Positions 1-12,189 of a stretch of 64,000 bases of DNA are shown here, piece after piece. Numbering within the stretch: the stretch's first letter is position 1; each line of letters begins with the position of its first letter. This DNA comes from Sequoia sempervirens (taxonomy: Eukaryota > Streptophyta > Pinopsida > Cupressales > Cupressaceae). The DNA lies in NCBI GenBank assembly GCA_007258455.2, contig VDFB02373365.1, positions 224,405,201 to 224,469,200 on the forward strand. Direction: 5' to 3'. A model generated the notes under the pieces. The model saw only the letters and a program-made list of their open reading frames with translations, was not told where the DNA came from and did not search any database. Made by a program: the position numbers and the translations under genes.

Positions 1-1480
1 CTATACAATAACAATTGACAAAACCTCCATAACCTCTACAATTTTATTCTGTTGCAAACATACCCACAAAACACAAACATTAAACACAAACCCTACGAAA
101 ATTGACAATAACAAACCCATACAAAAAACACTCCTTTCTCAACACAACCTCCTCAAAAATTGAAACAATACAACCTTTCAACACCACCTTCTCCAAAATG
201 AAACAATATAGCTTAAGCAACACAACTATAATCAACAATGCCCAATGGAAGCTAACACAAAGCATATAGGATTGACTATTTTATTCCATTGCAACCATAA
301 CCACAAACCAGAAGCCATAAACCAAACAATATTGGTTTAAAGACAGACCCAGATGAAGAAACCCACAAAACACAAAAAATGACAGATAGGAACCCATGTA
401 AAACCATAAACACAAAACACAAACGTTAAACCAAACAATACTCGTTTTCACAAACAATATAGTCTTTTCTCAACAACCCCTTATCAAAATTAGAAGCAAT
501 CAATAGTACCTTATGGAAAATCTAATGAAACAATATGGCAAACAATTTTTTCCATATGCACCTCTTGTTGGTTGTTTCAAACAAACCTCTTTCCACTAGC
601 TTTCTCCATGATGCCTTGTTTCTTGAAGCCTACAAACATACATAGATAATAGAAACCATAAACACAAACTCACAAAAAATCACAGTATCAAATTCATGCA
701 AAGCCATGCACACAAAACGTGAACCATAAATGAGACAAGGTATTTGAAACAATCAACAGTACCTTATGGCAAATCAAGCCTAGCACAAACTATGAACCAC
801 AAATCAAACAATATTGCCAAGGGTTTCTTCCACATGCACCTCTTCCCACTTGCTTCAAACACACATCTTCTCGCCAAATTTCCTACACAAAAATGGGAAA
901 AATATTATCACAGGCGACAATTTTCTTTTGCATTTCCAACCATCCGCCCTTGCAAAAAACACAAAATAACCTCCACCCACCTTCACAAAAGTTGCACAAA
1001 GCTTAATCCAACTTGCACCCTCATAGAAGCTTACCCTCATCGCTCATGGCTCCCATATCAGGCATAGCAGCATAACAACACCAAAAAATGCCTTATTGAA
1101 AATTTCCCAAACATTTGTTTTCTTCCCTGAGGTGTTAAACGACAGTTGTTATTATGACGATTCCCAATATACGCAAAGCATACAACAATTAATGTTGATT
1201 CCAACCAACATTTAATTTCCACAGCCTTCTCTATCCACGCGGCACGATAAACGCCACCCTATTCCCAAAGCAGCCAACAACTGCCTCCGCCACCTTTTTC
1301 ACGGCCATCGAAAGGCCAAAAATCTAGGAGGCTAATGAAAATTCCAACCAAAGTTATAACCCACCCGCCACCTTTTTCCCAATCACCGGAAGCTTGAAAA
1401 ACGGTGAGGCTAACGAAAATTCTTAGCAAAGTTGACACAAATAGCCTATTGGCTAATAAAAATATAATATATAAAAACAT
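1..1480. repeat. AC-rich low-complexity tract with internal imperfect repeats
   Basis: The sequence is dominated by variants of 'aaaccataaacacaaa'. A block near 380-540 recurs imperfectly near 660-800; both contain a 'caatcaa-agtaccttatgg' core. The short ORFs on either strand show no recognisable domain and do not keep one frame between the repeat copies, so I do not call a gene. It may be an old, degraded dispersed repeat. Confidence 0.45.
1287..1440. repeat. Two-copy tandem repeat, about 78 bp unit
   Basis: The unit starts 'ccgccaccttttt' at 1287 and again at 1365. It ends with 'gaggctaa-gaaaatt' and 'caaagtt' in both copies. The copies differ mostly in the middle. This is a local duplication with no coding function visible. 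Confidence 0.6.
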
Positions 1481-1665
1481 AATATTACTTACTGTTAAAT
1501 GGGTTATATATTATTATAATAATAGAACATATTTATTATATATAATTTAATTATATATTTATAATTAAGTATATTTTTATAAGTACATTAATAAATTATT
1601 AGTCAATAGGTTACATATAGTGTGAGATTTGAGTCAGAAATAAGTTTCAAATAACTTTGAGTCAA
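1481..1665. other. AT-rich spacer, nothing recognised
   Basis: Short TA- and TTATAA-rich sequence with no ORF and no repeat that I can pair with another part of the window. Confidence 0.4.
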
Positions 1666-2454
1666 GGTATGTGCAGGATCATGATGGGCCAAAAAGGGGC
1701 AATATGATGGGTATGTGTAGGGTATGTGGCTGACAACTTTATTTTTACCCAAAATTGATAAAATGAAAAGGGTTTTTAAAGGAGATTCTCAGCTTTCCAC
1801 CAATATAAATTATGATTTACTTTGAATTTAATAAATAATTATTATTCATTTTCTATTTGAATTATGACTAAAGTCTTAATTGATAAATGATTGAAAAACA
1901 TATATAGCTTTCAAATGACATCACATTTTTTGAATCAAACATGTGTCACATTCTATGCTTTGCATACTATAGGATTAAAAAAAAATGAATTTCATGAATT
2001 TTTGACCAAGTTAAGGTGGTTAGACATACGAGTTTTATATTTTTTAAAGTTGTAATAAAAATTTATAATTAATTATTTGCTTGGAAAAAAAATAAAAAAA
2101 AATATGCATCACATCCAGACATGAGTCCTCTACTTATATATAAAGTCTTATAAAAAGAATTATCATTTTATTGTGGTTAGGGTGGTCAAACAGACACCTA
2201 CTTCTTATTTTTTCCCTAAAATTTAAGTACTACTCCATTGAAATTTCAATTTTTCACTAAATAAATTTTCTTTTTTTAAATAAACCTAGTAGTTTAGAAA
2301 CTATATTCAATTTTCTACAGATTCTATTCTTACATATTTTTGAAATAATATAGATAACTTATTCAAATTTTAACGTCAAGTTTCCTAACTCTAATTTTTC
2401 TAATTTTTTTGCCACTTAAGGGCCTGTTTTTTCCATGATGATCCTGCACATACC
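1666..2454. mobile_element. Putative non-autonomous DNA element with terminal inverted repeats
   Basis: The left end 'ggtatgtgcaggatcat' at 1666 is matched by the exact reverse complement 'atgatcctgcacatacc' ending at 2454. The match continues inward with mismatches (atgggccaaaaagggg against catggaaaaaacaggccc). A second partial copy of the terminal motif lies just inside the left end (about 1704). The 790-bp interior is AT-rich and non-coding. No clear target-site duplication flanks it, so the superfamily cannot be assigned and the outer limits could shift by a few bases. Confidence 0.5.
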
Positions 2455-3139
2455 CATCATCGGAAAACAAGTTTTAGCTATCGTTTAATGGTAAAACACC
2501 TCTCATTTAATGGTTAAAGCCTTAAAAATATCAGGTGAAAGCCTCCAAAATCTCACTTATCAAGTAAAAGTCATATAAATATTGATTTTCCAACTGGATG
2601 GGAACATTGTATTTCCATTGCAATGTTTTTTGTTAATTTGATGGAAACTTTTTTTTTCATTTGCATTGCTATATATTTTAAATCTATATGAAAATATTTG
2701 AAAATTAGATAATACTTAACTTCTTTAAGGAAAAAATCTAGATTTTTCTAAGTTTATTTCATTTCATTATTTAGCAGTTATTATTAATTGTTTAATTTAG
2801 CCACATACAACTAGAATTTGAACACATCGCATCCATACACAACCATGTGCAAAAACATACTCTATAAAATATTTACATATATAATCTTATATCGAGGTAA
2901 TCCTTGAATCTCCTTTAGGTGCAAGTGCTAGTAAATAAATAAATCATAATGTATAATTTTTTTATGAATAGGCATCTATATCTATTAATTAAAGATAAAT
3001 ATACACATATTCACAAAAAAAAACTGGGTTGTAGGAAGGCACACCCCGAAAGTCACAAGAGCAACACCAATAAAGCAAAAAGCATGATAAAAAAATCAAT
3101 ATAAAAGTCGCTTAAGTGACCATAGTAGTGTCAACAGAG
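2455..3139. other. AT-rich sequence without recognisable features
   Basis: No ORF of note and no repeat partner were found in the window. It may include the 3' flank of the minus-strand LINE that starts to the right. No convincing oligo-T (the LINE poly-A tail seen on the plus strand) is present. Confidence 0.4.
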
Positions 3140-3639
3140 GGTGGCAGATGCTTGTCATCTAATTTACCCATACAATAGTGGGGTCCAAAGTGATGTCATG
3201 GGGACCCCAACCATCATCATATTTATCTTTATCTTCTCGCCAAGTGGGAGAAATTTACAAATACAACTATGGAAACCATTTGGAAGAGTTGGCCGACCAA
3301 CCACAAGCTCCACCACAAGCTCTGCTAGAGGGTCAATCAGAAGCACCACTTCCACCTCCAAACACTCCTCCAAAAGGCCACTCTAGGTCAACTTGAGGAG
3401 GAGGGGAGGGCAATCATCTACGAGGATGTGAGCCACTAAGAGGAGGGGTCTATGAATGGGGGTGAGCCTGAGAGTCCTTGTAGAGCCACTACTCACCCGC
3501 CACCCGTTGCATGAAGGTGAATGACCTTAGGAGGAAGTGGTAGAGGGTGGTACATGAGAAAGAGTGCAAGGGGAATTACCCCAGTGAGCCAAGAGCTCCT
3601 GAAGGTGAGCCACCTCAGGCAAAACTTTGTTAGCTTACA

Positions 3640-6600
3640 CTTGAATCTACAAAATCACATTAGAATATATAATAGCTTTAGAATAATGTGAAACATGTTT
3701 ATCTGTCTAGCTATGAGAAAAGATGCAAGAATTTCTATCTTTCCAAATACTACAAAGGATTTCCACCCTAAAAGTGTGTCAAATCTAGGTATACTTCTGG
3801 GGAAGATGGGGTGAGTCACCCAACATCACCATATGCCAAGAGAAAGACTCAAGCCAGAAGGGCCAAATGAAATCATGAATCCAATTCTATAACTATTGAG
3901 CTATGGAGCAGAACCAAAAGAGATGCTTAAAATACTTAGGTTTCCCACAAAAAGGGAAACGAGGGTCATGAACCCCCATATGGCTAAGCTAAGAGCCCAC
4001 TAGTAAGCCTTGGAAAAGAATACACCAAAGAAAGAGGGAAATCTTGGGCTCAACAATGGAAGACCACACATTAGAAAATATCTGGTGCCAAACAAACACT
4101 AGGGATTGAAGATGCCACCTTTGGTTCAAACTGTTAATCATCAAATAATGAGGCAAAAGCTATAGGTATCCAAGTTGGGGCTTGTAGTTTTAGAGTGGGG
4201 TGTCTGGACTCCACTCCCAATTTTTCCACCAAGGCTTGGAAAAATGAATACCAACTTTATGAAGTATAGCAGTCAAAATGCCACTAACCAAGCCTTCAAA
4301 GGATTCCCAGTCATTATTTTATAAGCCAAACATGGCTTTAAAATATTCCCACAACATGAGACTCATCATGAGTCTAGAAAAAAATTCTTGAGGAGGTTGG
4401 ATACCCTTTTTATAAAATTTGAGAGCATTAAGCTAGGGTAACTTAGCTAGAGGGCGTACTAGACTAGAAAATAAAAGATACCACCAAAAAGTTTGTTGAT
4501 TGAAAGATATACCATCGCTAAAACTCAATCCATTCTAATGGAGCCAGAGTTTAACAACCTCCTAGGCATGCCAAATGCTTTTGGAAACAAAAGTGCACAT
4601 AATTTGAATAGGATCCTTCATAATGAGAAGGGCATGAAATCTAATTCATTTCCAAGTTAGTCTATGAGTGGGATGTACTGCAAAGATGCAATGTCTAAGA
4701 AGAATCTTCTAGGCCTCATTACCAGTGAGGGAACAAATGATCCACTTGACACAAAGAGTATTCCTTTGATTTTGAGTGGTTAGAAGGCCAAGCCCACTAG
4801 AATCTCTAGGGATGCAATAAAACTCCCAAGCAACATGATGAAAGCCTCTATGAGACTCAGAAGAGGCCTAAAGAAATTATTTAAGAAAATTTTTAAGCTT
4901 CACATAAGAGGCCTTGGAAGGGGCCCAACACAAAGAATAATAAACTTAAGTCACTGCTAGAATTTTAGAGCACACCTAGAACTTGTCAACCAGCAAAACT
5001 GGCTTGTTGATCCAAAAAGCCAACTTCTGCTCAATATGAGAAAAAACAACTTTCCATAAGTCTATAGAGGAGGCATGAAAAGAAAATGGGATGCCAAGAA
5101 ATCTAAAAAATTTCTCATCAGCAATTCACTTCCAACCATATTGTTGAATCCACAAAGGACTAGGAAGAGTGGATTGACTATAACATTGTGTCTTATACCA
5201 CTAGATAGCAGAACCAGAGGCCAAGCAAAAGGTCTCAATACAATCTAGGGAAACTTTGGCATTATACTCTTCTTCTAAGAGAGTGAGAAAGGAATCATTA
5301 GCAAAATGACCATTGACAATTTTGGTTGAAGAATTGGGTAAGGTAATTCCTTGTACAAGCCCATGGGAAATGGTGTGGGCCAAAAGATAGCCAAAACCTT
5401 TAATAGAAATAGCATACAAAGAAGGATCTAGTGGAAAAAATTGGTGAATAGAGCAAAACAAGCCGAAGGATTGAGATTGGTGGTCATTAATGGTGATGCA
5501 AGCAGAAGCATCCACAAAAGCATGTTCATAGATTGAATGAAATGTGGACCAAAGCCCAAAGTAGAAAGCATGGCCAGGATGAAGGTCCATTCAATGTATT
5601 CATAAGCTTTGGAAAAATAGATCTTCAAAAAGATAGTTTTCTGATGTAAGTTCCTAGCGCACTCCATACCTTCCTAGATGGCAATGATGTTATCAAGAAT
5701 AAATCTATTTTGGTCAAGGAATTTTTTTTTTTTTTTTGAAGATAGGGGATCTTTAAAGCAAGGGGTCTAGCAATAATTTTGTTAGAGACATTAAGGAGTG
5801 TAATGGGAAGGTTTAGTTACAAATATCTTAAAGATCATCAACTTTAGGTATGAATTTTATGTTTTCTTTGTTAATGAGTTGACCTAGGGATTCGGAATGA
5901 AAATATTCTAAATAGACTTTATGCAGATCTTCTCCAACACAATCTCAAAGGGATTTGTAAAACTCTCAAGGGAAACCACCAATTCTCGAAGCTTTACATC
6001 ATCATCCATAGTGCTCACAGCTTCCTTGAGTTCTTCAATAGTGAGAAATTTCTCATAGAAGGCTTTGTGGATAGAAGAGATCCTATTAGACACAACCCCG
6101 ATATATTCTTGGAGAGCATCGAGATGCTCCAAATTGTAATCTTGGGTAGTGAAATTTTTTTCATAATTCCTAACATATGCTTGGAAATTGGAAAGTAGTT
6201 CAGTGAGCTTATGATTGACATCTTTGATCTTCTTAATACCAAGCAAAGTGTGCCTAGCACAAAGAGCAAGGAAAAATTCTTTTAAGGCATGATACCCAAT
6301 TTTAAGCCAATGAATTCTAGCTTTGATTTGTATGCCTCTTGTAGCATAGTAATCTATCACTTACTTCTAGTGTGTCAGCTCTACCACTCTGGCCTATAAA
6401 TCAAAGGAAAAGGGGCCAACTTCTAAGGCCTCAATGGCTTTGTGAAGATCTGAGGTTGTCACTGCCTAAGATCGCTGATGAAAAATGGCCAGCTAGCATC
6501 CATAGATACAAAGAAACCTCACTGTTTGGTTGATGAAATCATTCAACTACTTGATCCAACCCATTGACTAGGAAGGTTTGTATTTAAGATTTCAAATAGT

Positions 6601-7060
6601 TTTGATGTGGGCCAATGTGGGCTAATGACTCAGCAGAGAAGTATTTAAGAAAAATTGGGACTTACTAGCATGCAGCAAGCCTACTTTCCATTCAATACAG
6701 AAATGAATGGGAAAGTGGTCTAATAGAGTGGCATCCACTTTAACGATATAATCAGTAGTGAAGAATAGTTGGCGAAGGAAAATAAATATTATGCAAAAAT
6801 CATAGCATGATCAAGACGTTTAAAGACTCTGTCAAACTGAGCTCAAAAATTGCTCCAAGTGTGTCATATTAGGGAATGAGAATGGTTGTGGCCAATATTG
6901 GAATCAAAAAGACCCAATTTATTCTACAAATAAAACCAAGCTTTTCTTTCACTAGCTTCCCGTATGAATGATAAAGTATCATCTTTGTCATATATGCCAC
7001 CTCAACTAGGTTGAAATCTCTACAAAGGACTCGAGTAGCAACTGGTAGCAAATTTGTAAT
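3640..7060 (-). pseudogene. LINE ORF2: endonuclease, reverse transcriptase, zinc-binding tail
   Basis: The endonuclease core appears near 7,020 as CRDFNLVEVAY, where the family has GDFN, so the glycine is already changed. RT motif A appears near 5,620 as FLKIYFSKAYEYIEW, with the usual metal-binding Asp of 'KIDF' replaced by Tyr. The motif C region near 5,310 reads HFANDSF instead of FADDS, losing the first catalytic Asp. A Cys/His tail follows (FCGKPKYFKHLFWFC, complement of about 3,960-3,900), then 'IWKDRNSCIF'. Several stops and frameshifts separate the pieces. This would be the target-primed reverse transcription enzyme, here extinct. Confidence 0.78.
5722..5737. repeat. T16 homopolymer inside LINE ORF2
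   Basis: Sixteen consecutive T on the plus strand (A16 on the LINE coding strand) lie just upstream of the RT motif A frame. The run probably expanded by slippage and helps account for a frame break there. Confidence 0.7.
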
Positions 7061-7839
7061 CTAGCACTAGAGAAGAGATCTTTCAAGAGAATCATTTGAG
7101 GCATAAAAATTAATAATCTCAATGCAATTATTATCAATGTTTAGAAGGATTCATACAAGCCAGTGCTTGGGGTAAGACTCTTGATCAACAACACAATCAT
7201 GCCACTATGGAGAAAAAAGGTGACTACACTACCATGACCAACAACATCATCAAAAGAAAATATTTTACTTGCCAACCAAATAACATGGAAAGAAAAATAT
7301 AACAAAAACTAGCAACTTTAACATCCTAGAGTCAAAAAACATCAATACTAGCATGTTTCTAAAGAGTATCCTAGGTAATATAATACTTCTTAGAGAGGTT
7401 AGTCATACCTCATACATTCCATAAGAGAAAATTCATGTCAAGGTTCATCGATCATAGCATCAAATTTTGGCTCTTCCAATGAGGAAAAATGATTTTACAA
7501 AAACTTGGGTGGAATTGAACCCATCTATATTGGAGGAGAGAAAATCCTCCATTTATTTTGAAGTAAATTCACCCTCTTCAAGAGGTCTGGAGAGGCTATG
7601 CGATCTCCTATGGTCTCCCATCATGGGAGGAGACGCAATCGACAGAGCTACAATCATTGAAGCTGGTTGAGGTGTGGCAGAGGGCCTTGGCCAAGATGGA
7701 ATGCTATTAGCAATGACATGAACTTATTTTCCCTTCGTAGAAGGGTTTAAAATATCAACTAAGAGCTTAGGGACTTTGGAGACCATCCTTGCACCATTGG
7801 ACTTCTTTTTTTAGATTTGTGACCATTGTTTATTTGTCC

Positions 7840-8551
7840 TCTAGTTTGGCAATTGGGGTTTCCACCAAGTAAGGATTTTTAGGTTCCCGTGGTGGAGATT
7901 GAGTATGAGGGGTTGTAAGTGGGCAACCTTTGTTCTTATGATTAGTAGATTGACACCTATAACAAATATTGAGCAGATTAAAATAAGTGACTTTCTAGCT
8001 ATGCCAAAAATTGGTAATTTGAATATCAATGGACTCTTTCAGATCTTGTGAAAGGTCCACTTCGACACAAACTCACTTTTAAGGGAAAGCTTGAAAGAAC
8101 CAATCAATTTTGATATAAATGGTTTTCCCTAGTGACGAAGCTATATGGTGCATAAAATGCAAACATGGCAAGGGTAAACCAAGAAACTCAATCCAAACTG
8201 GAACCCAAAACTTCTTGTCCTTAGAGATAGAGAAATCTTGGGTCCAAGGTTGGAAAACCAACAAAGAGGACCAGACATACCAAGGACCATGTTGCGGGAT
8301 TTCCTAGACATGACTAAACTCCGCAAAGCGAAAAAGAAAAAAACATTGATCAAATTTTGGACCCAAGATATATGGAACAATTCTTTTAGCACACTTTTAA
8401 GGGGATTCCTCCCAACAAAATAACCAAAAAGAGTATGTTTTTCTAACCAATGACATGAAATATCAAATTCTGGGATGGGAAGCACCACATCAGATGGGTA
8501 ATCAAAAGATTTAACTTGTGGAACACCTTCAGAACAAATTTTTGGGGTCAC
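7840..8551 (-). pseudogene. LINE ORF1 (gag-like, CCHC zinc knuckle), broken
   Basis: The protein pieces around 8,551-8,080 resemble the DUF4283-type N-terminal domain of plant LINE ORF1, with a 'WLEKHTLFGYFVGRNPL' stretch and a later 'VPVWIEFLGLPL'. They shift frame near 8,300. Further along, complement 7,923-7,964 encodes CYRCQSTNHKNKGC, a C-X2-C-X4-H-X4-C knuckle followed by a proline-rich tail. In the family ORF1 binds the element RNA. Stops and at least one frameshift make it non-functional here. The start is not certain. Confidence 0.7.
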
Positions 8552-8560
8552 TTATTTGGA

Positions 8561-9387
8561 GGAGGATCCATTGTGTAGAGCCATCAAACCACCAACACCA
8601 ACAAAAATTTTTGGGTTAGAGTCAACCGTAGGCATAATTTTAAACAACTAAAAACCCACAATAAATGTTGTTGGACAAAACAAAGAAAAGAAAAATCCTA
8701 CACCTAAGGCGCAATATAACACAATGGAGGCCAAAGATGGTCGTAGAAACAAGAAACCTTTGTAGATCTCATTCACCACCTTGACTGAGACCCTCTTAAC
8801 TAACAAGAGAAGATGGTTGCCTGCAATGTATAATTTACAAACATATATAATAAGTATCACATAGTGGTGAATATTTATCTTTTTAGTAAGACAATATAAT
8901 TGAAATTGAGCTTGATATAAATCTGTCTCTCCTAAAGTAGTTGAAGTTGATTTTTTTTTTATCAATATTTGTGAAATACTTTTTTCAAATTGATTAGCTG
9001 ATTTAAGAATTTTAAAAATATAATCAATAGCATATAATTGAAAATATAATTGATATTAACTAATTAAAGATTAGAAGGAAATTTTATTTGGGTAGTGAAC
9101 GTCATAAATATTTGATATAGTATTTAAAGTTTTATATTTATTTAAAATTGTAATTTAGCAATACTTGTAAATTTATGAACAATTTATTGATTCTAAAGCA
9201 TTCAAAATATATAGTTATAAATATTATAATACTTTTTTAAAATATAACTAGAATCTATTGTTTATAAAATATGTTTTAAAATGTAATAAAACCAAAAAAT
9301 AAAATTTTGAGTAGATAACCATGGAACAACTATAGTTTCTTTTTTGAAATAAGTCATACCGAAACCAAAAATAGACTAGTCCTAAAG
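8561..9387. other. AT-rich sequence; contains a fragment of the repeat at 10.4 kb
   Basis: The part at about 8,937-9,066 ('gttgaagttgatttt' onwards) resembles about 10,385-10,540. A minus-strand ORF at 8,965-8,648 has no recognisable domain. Nothing else is supported. Confidence 0.45.
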
Positions 9388-9459
9388 GAGTCAATAGCTT
9401 AATGGTAGAGCACTCCAACAAAAAATGGAAGGTTCTAGGTTTGAGTTCTAGTTCATCAA
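9388..9459 (+). pseudogene. tRNA-like sequence with A and B boxes (tRNA pseudogene or SINE head)
   Basis: A good A box (tagcttaatgg, 9395-9405) is followed by a B box (ggtttgagttc, about 9438-9448). A D arm (gctt/gagc) and a T arm (ctagg/tctag with loop tttgagt) can be drawn. The acceptor ends pair poorly and the anticodon arm has an A-rich 8-nt loop, so it is unlikely to be a working tRNA. The D-arm sequence is of the Cys/Ala kind. A tRNA-derived SINE head is the main alternative. Confidence 0.55.
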
Positions 9460-9880
9460 TAAAAAATTCAATAGTTTCAACATAAAAGTTAAAATCCTTA
9501 TTATGCATGGCAATCCACATGATATGCATTTTAGGTTTAAAACTTCAAACCCACAAAAAACTTCATAAACTGTCCAAAATAGGTGGAATACCACATCCAT
9601 ACATTCATGTAATGTGCCAAAAATGACTATGTTTGAACACATTGAGAATAAGTTTTCACAAAACCCAACTTAGTCATGGTAACTATAGAAAAGTCAACAA
9701 GAATGAATTTGACTTCATTCGGCTACACTACAAGGGTTATTTACCAGCAATAGAGTGAGGGGAGGGAATAAGCAATACATTACTTCAAGTGACATTAACC
9801 AAATTTAAAATAAATTAAACTCTCTTTTGATAATAAATAGAACAACTCAAGACATAAAGAGTTAAAAAGCACTAGAAGCA
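9460..9880. other. No recognisable feature
   Basis: AT-rich sequence with short open frames on the minus strand that carry no domain. It could be the body of a SINE if the tRNA-like head is one, but no A-rich tail or flanking duplication was found. Confidence 0.35.
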
Positions 9881-9884
9881 ATCA

Positions 9885-11055
9885 GGTTATTAACCCTAAC
9901 AAATACTTAAACTTCACCTAAGATGAAACTCCATGTAAGATAAAAGATAACAACAAAATATAAATTATTAACATTCAATAACCTTTAATAACCCCTAGAT
10001 CTTCAAGCGCATGGATGTAAATTATATTAGCTTATTTATTGGAGAAACAAAGCAAATAGTTTACCAAGGAGTTGCAAAAATAACACTACTTCTCATAAAA
10101 AGTGTAAAAATCGTTATGAAGACCAAAATAAATAATAGATAGAAATACTCTAGGAAAATATTTTGCATAACAAAATTAAAAACAAATGTTCATAGACCAA
10201 ACAAAGAGTTGTTGAAAAGAATATTAAAGATATATGCACATTAAACATTTATTCTAAATACAACTCGAACATGGCATAAAAATAAAGAAAGTTGCTCTCA
10301 ATTCTTATTATTGTTGCAAAAATTGGGGAGAGTATAGAATCAATGAAATAAAGAAGAAAATATATGACTTCTAACTTCTTAAGGTAGTTTAAGTTGATTT
10401 TTCTTCTCATAAACATTTGTAAATATTGATAACCAAGTGATTTGTTAATAGAAATGCTTTTTAGATTGAATAGCTAATTTATGAATGTTCAAAATATAAT
10501 TGATACTAATTATTTATAGGTAAAAAAATTGATTATTGTAATTACTTTACAACTAAGATAAAAATATAACTAATGATAATTAATCAAAATTTTCCTAGGA
10601 CCAAACTCCATGTAAGATAAAATATCAAAATAAAATATAAAACTATTAACATCAATAATAACCCCTAGGTATACAAGCACATAGATGGAATTTATATTAA
10701 CCTATTCAATGATTTAAACAAATTAAATATTTATCCAATGAGTAGTATAAATAATACATTATTACAAAAACCACCAAAATCCTCACAAATACCAAAATAG
10801 AATACTCAATAGAACTACTATAGGAAAACATTTTTGCATCACAAAATTATAAACACATGTTTGTAGATCAAATAAGCAGTGATAGAAAAGGATATTTCAA
10901 AGGTCTGTATGAATTAAATATTTATGTTAGATACAACTCAAACGTGGCAAAAAAATAAAGAAAATTGTTCTCAATTCTTATTGTTGGAGTAAAAATTGAG
11001 GAAGGGGTAGAGAATCAATGCAAAAAAGAAGAAAATATAGGAATTTTAACCTCTT
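9885..11055. repeat. Diverged direct duplication, about 0.7 kb period
   Basis: The block 'aaactccatgtaagataaaa' at about 9,926 recurs at about 10,607. Both copies continue through 'aataacccctag', 'tacaactc-aac-tggca' and 'ttctcaattcttatt' to about 10,390 and 11,055. The segment joining them (10,385-10,540) has a third relative at about 8,937-9,066. It is non-coding. It may be an old tandem repeat or pieces of a non-autonomous LTR element. Confidence 0.65.
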
Positions 11056-11467
11056 ATTAGGGGCGAGAGCCCGACAATGGAGTGATATCCTATAGTGGTC
11101 ATAGGAATTGACTAGAGAGGAACCCATAGTGGAGCATGTCATCACCTAGAACATATTCAACTTATACCCAAAAAGTACTTAAATCTATACAAAACAATGT
11201 ATAGAATATATTTTTTATAATTAATTTTAATTTGTCCCAAAAATGAATATTTCATAAAAATATTACAAGTCAAAAATATTAATAAATCTTTTGAACTAAT
11301 ACATACAATATGTGTGTTGTTAATATATACAACATTACATTCAATAAATGGGGTTTTAATTTTTTATTGTTAATTCCAATCTAAAAACATCAAAGTATAA
11401 AGCTAAAATAACATATTTTAAACATCTTATACAAAACAAATTATCAAATTTTACACCTAAATTTGGA

Positions 11468-11498
<31 letters not shown>

Positions 11499-11698
11499 CA
11501 ACCATCAATTAATAACATTTTTTTTAGGCATCACTATGAACTACCACACTAAACTTATAAACTCAAGTTACACAAAAATATCTCCCAATGCTTATGAAAA
11601 TGGTATAGCATGAGTTTTTTTGTTTGTTAAATATACTGAAAATATTATTCCATTATTAGAATTCCATTTCTAATGCATGAGGGTTTTTTATTAGCTTT
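11056..11698. other. AT-rich spacer with a TA microsatellite
   Basis: Holds a (TA)n run at 11,468-11,495. Otherwise I see no ORF or repeat partner. Confidence 0.45.
11468..11495. repeat. (TA)n microsatellite
   Basis: An uninterrupted TA dinucleotide run of about 28 bases. Confidence 0.9.
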
Positions 11699-12189
11699 GT
11701 GCAAAAAAATCTAAACAATTCAAATTTCAAAACTATTGTTTTTGTTGTTGTTTGTTCTTCTTTGCAAATTACCAATGGATCTCACATGAGGACTAAACCT
11801 AGAAAAAGAAGAGAAACAACAAGGTTTTCTACATATAAAAGAGGAGTTGCATTCCAACTAGATGAAAACCTATCATGCTAATAATGATCTGCAACCTGTT
11901 GAGGCAATAGCAGAGATTAGTGCACCTACAAGATGTTCACATAATAAAACATCATGAGAATGGGAGTAGTCAATAGAGGATATGGATGGACCTCTTAAAT
12001 ATGTTGAGGATAATGATATTTGCACAAGGGAAGGAGAAAATAAATGGAGAATTCCAACAACCAATCTCACTGACTGGTTAGGATGGCTTACATCCACATC
12101 AATGATAGGTCCTTCAAGTATTTTTATAATAAATGGAGAGGCTCTAATTGTGGAAGGTACAAAGAGATTGTTGATTTTGTTGATGGCTT

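Larger units (their letters stand above)
3140..8560 (-). mobile_element. L1-type LINE remnant (ORF1 and ORF2, minus strand)
   Basis: Reading the minus strand from 8,560 downwards gives a plant LINE layout. ORF1 comes first, with a gag-like N-terminal region and a CCHC knuckle. ORF2 follows with an apurinic endonuclease motif (near 7,020), a connector (6,360-5,910), reverse transcriptase (5,667-5,200) and an RNase H-like zinc-binding tail (about 4,000-3,700). All frames are interrupted, so the copy is dead. The 3' limit near 3,140 is approximate because the poly-A tail and target duplication were not found. Confidence 0.82.

Noticed and set aside
744..1067. 107-codon plus ORF
   Set aside because: Lies in low-complexity AC-rich repeats and has no recognisable domain.
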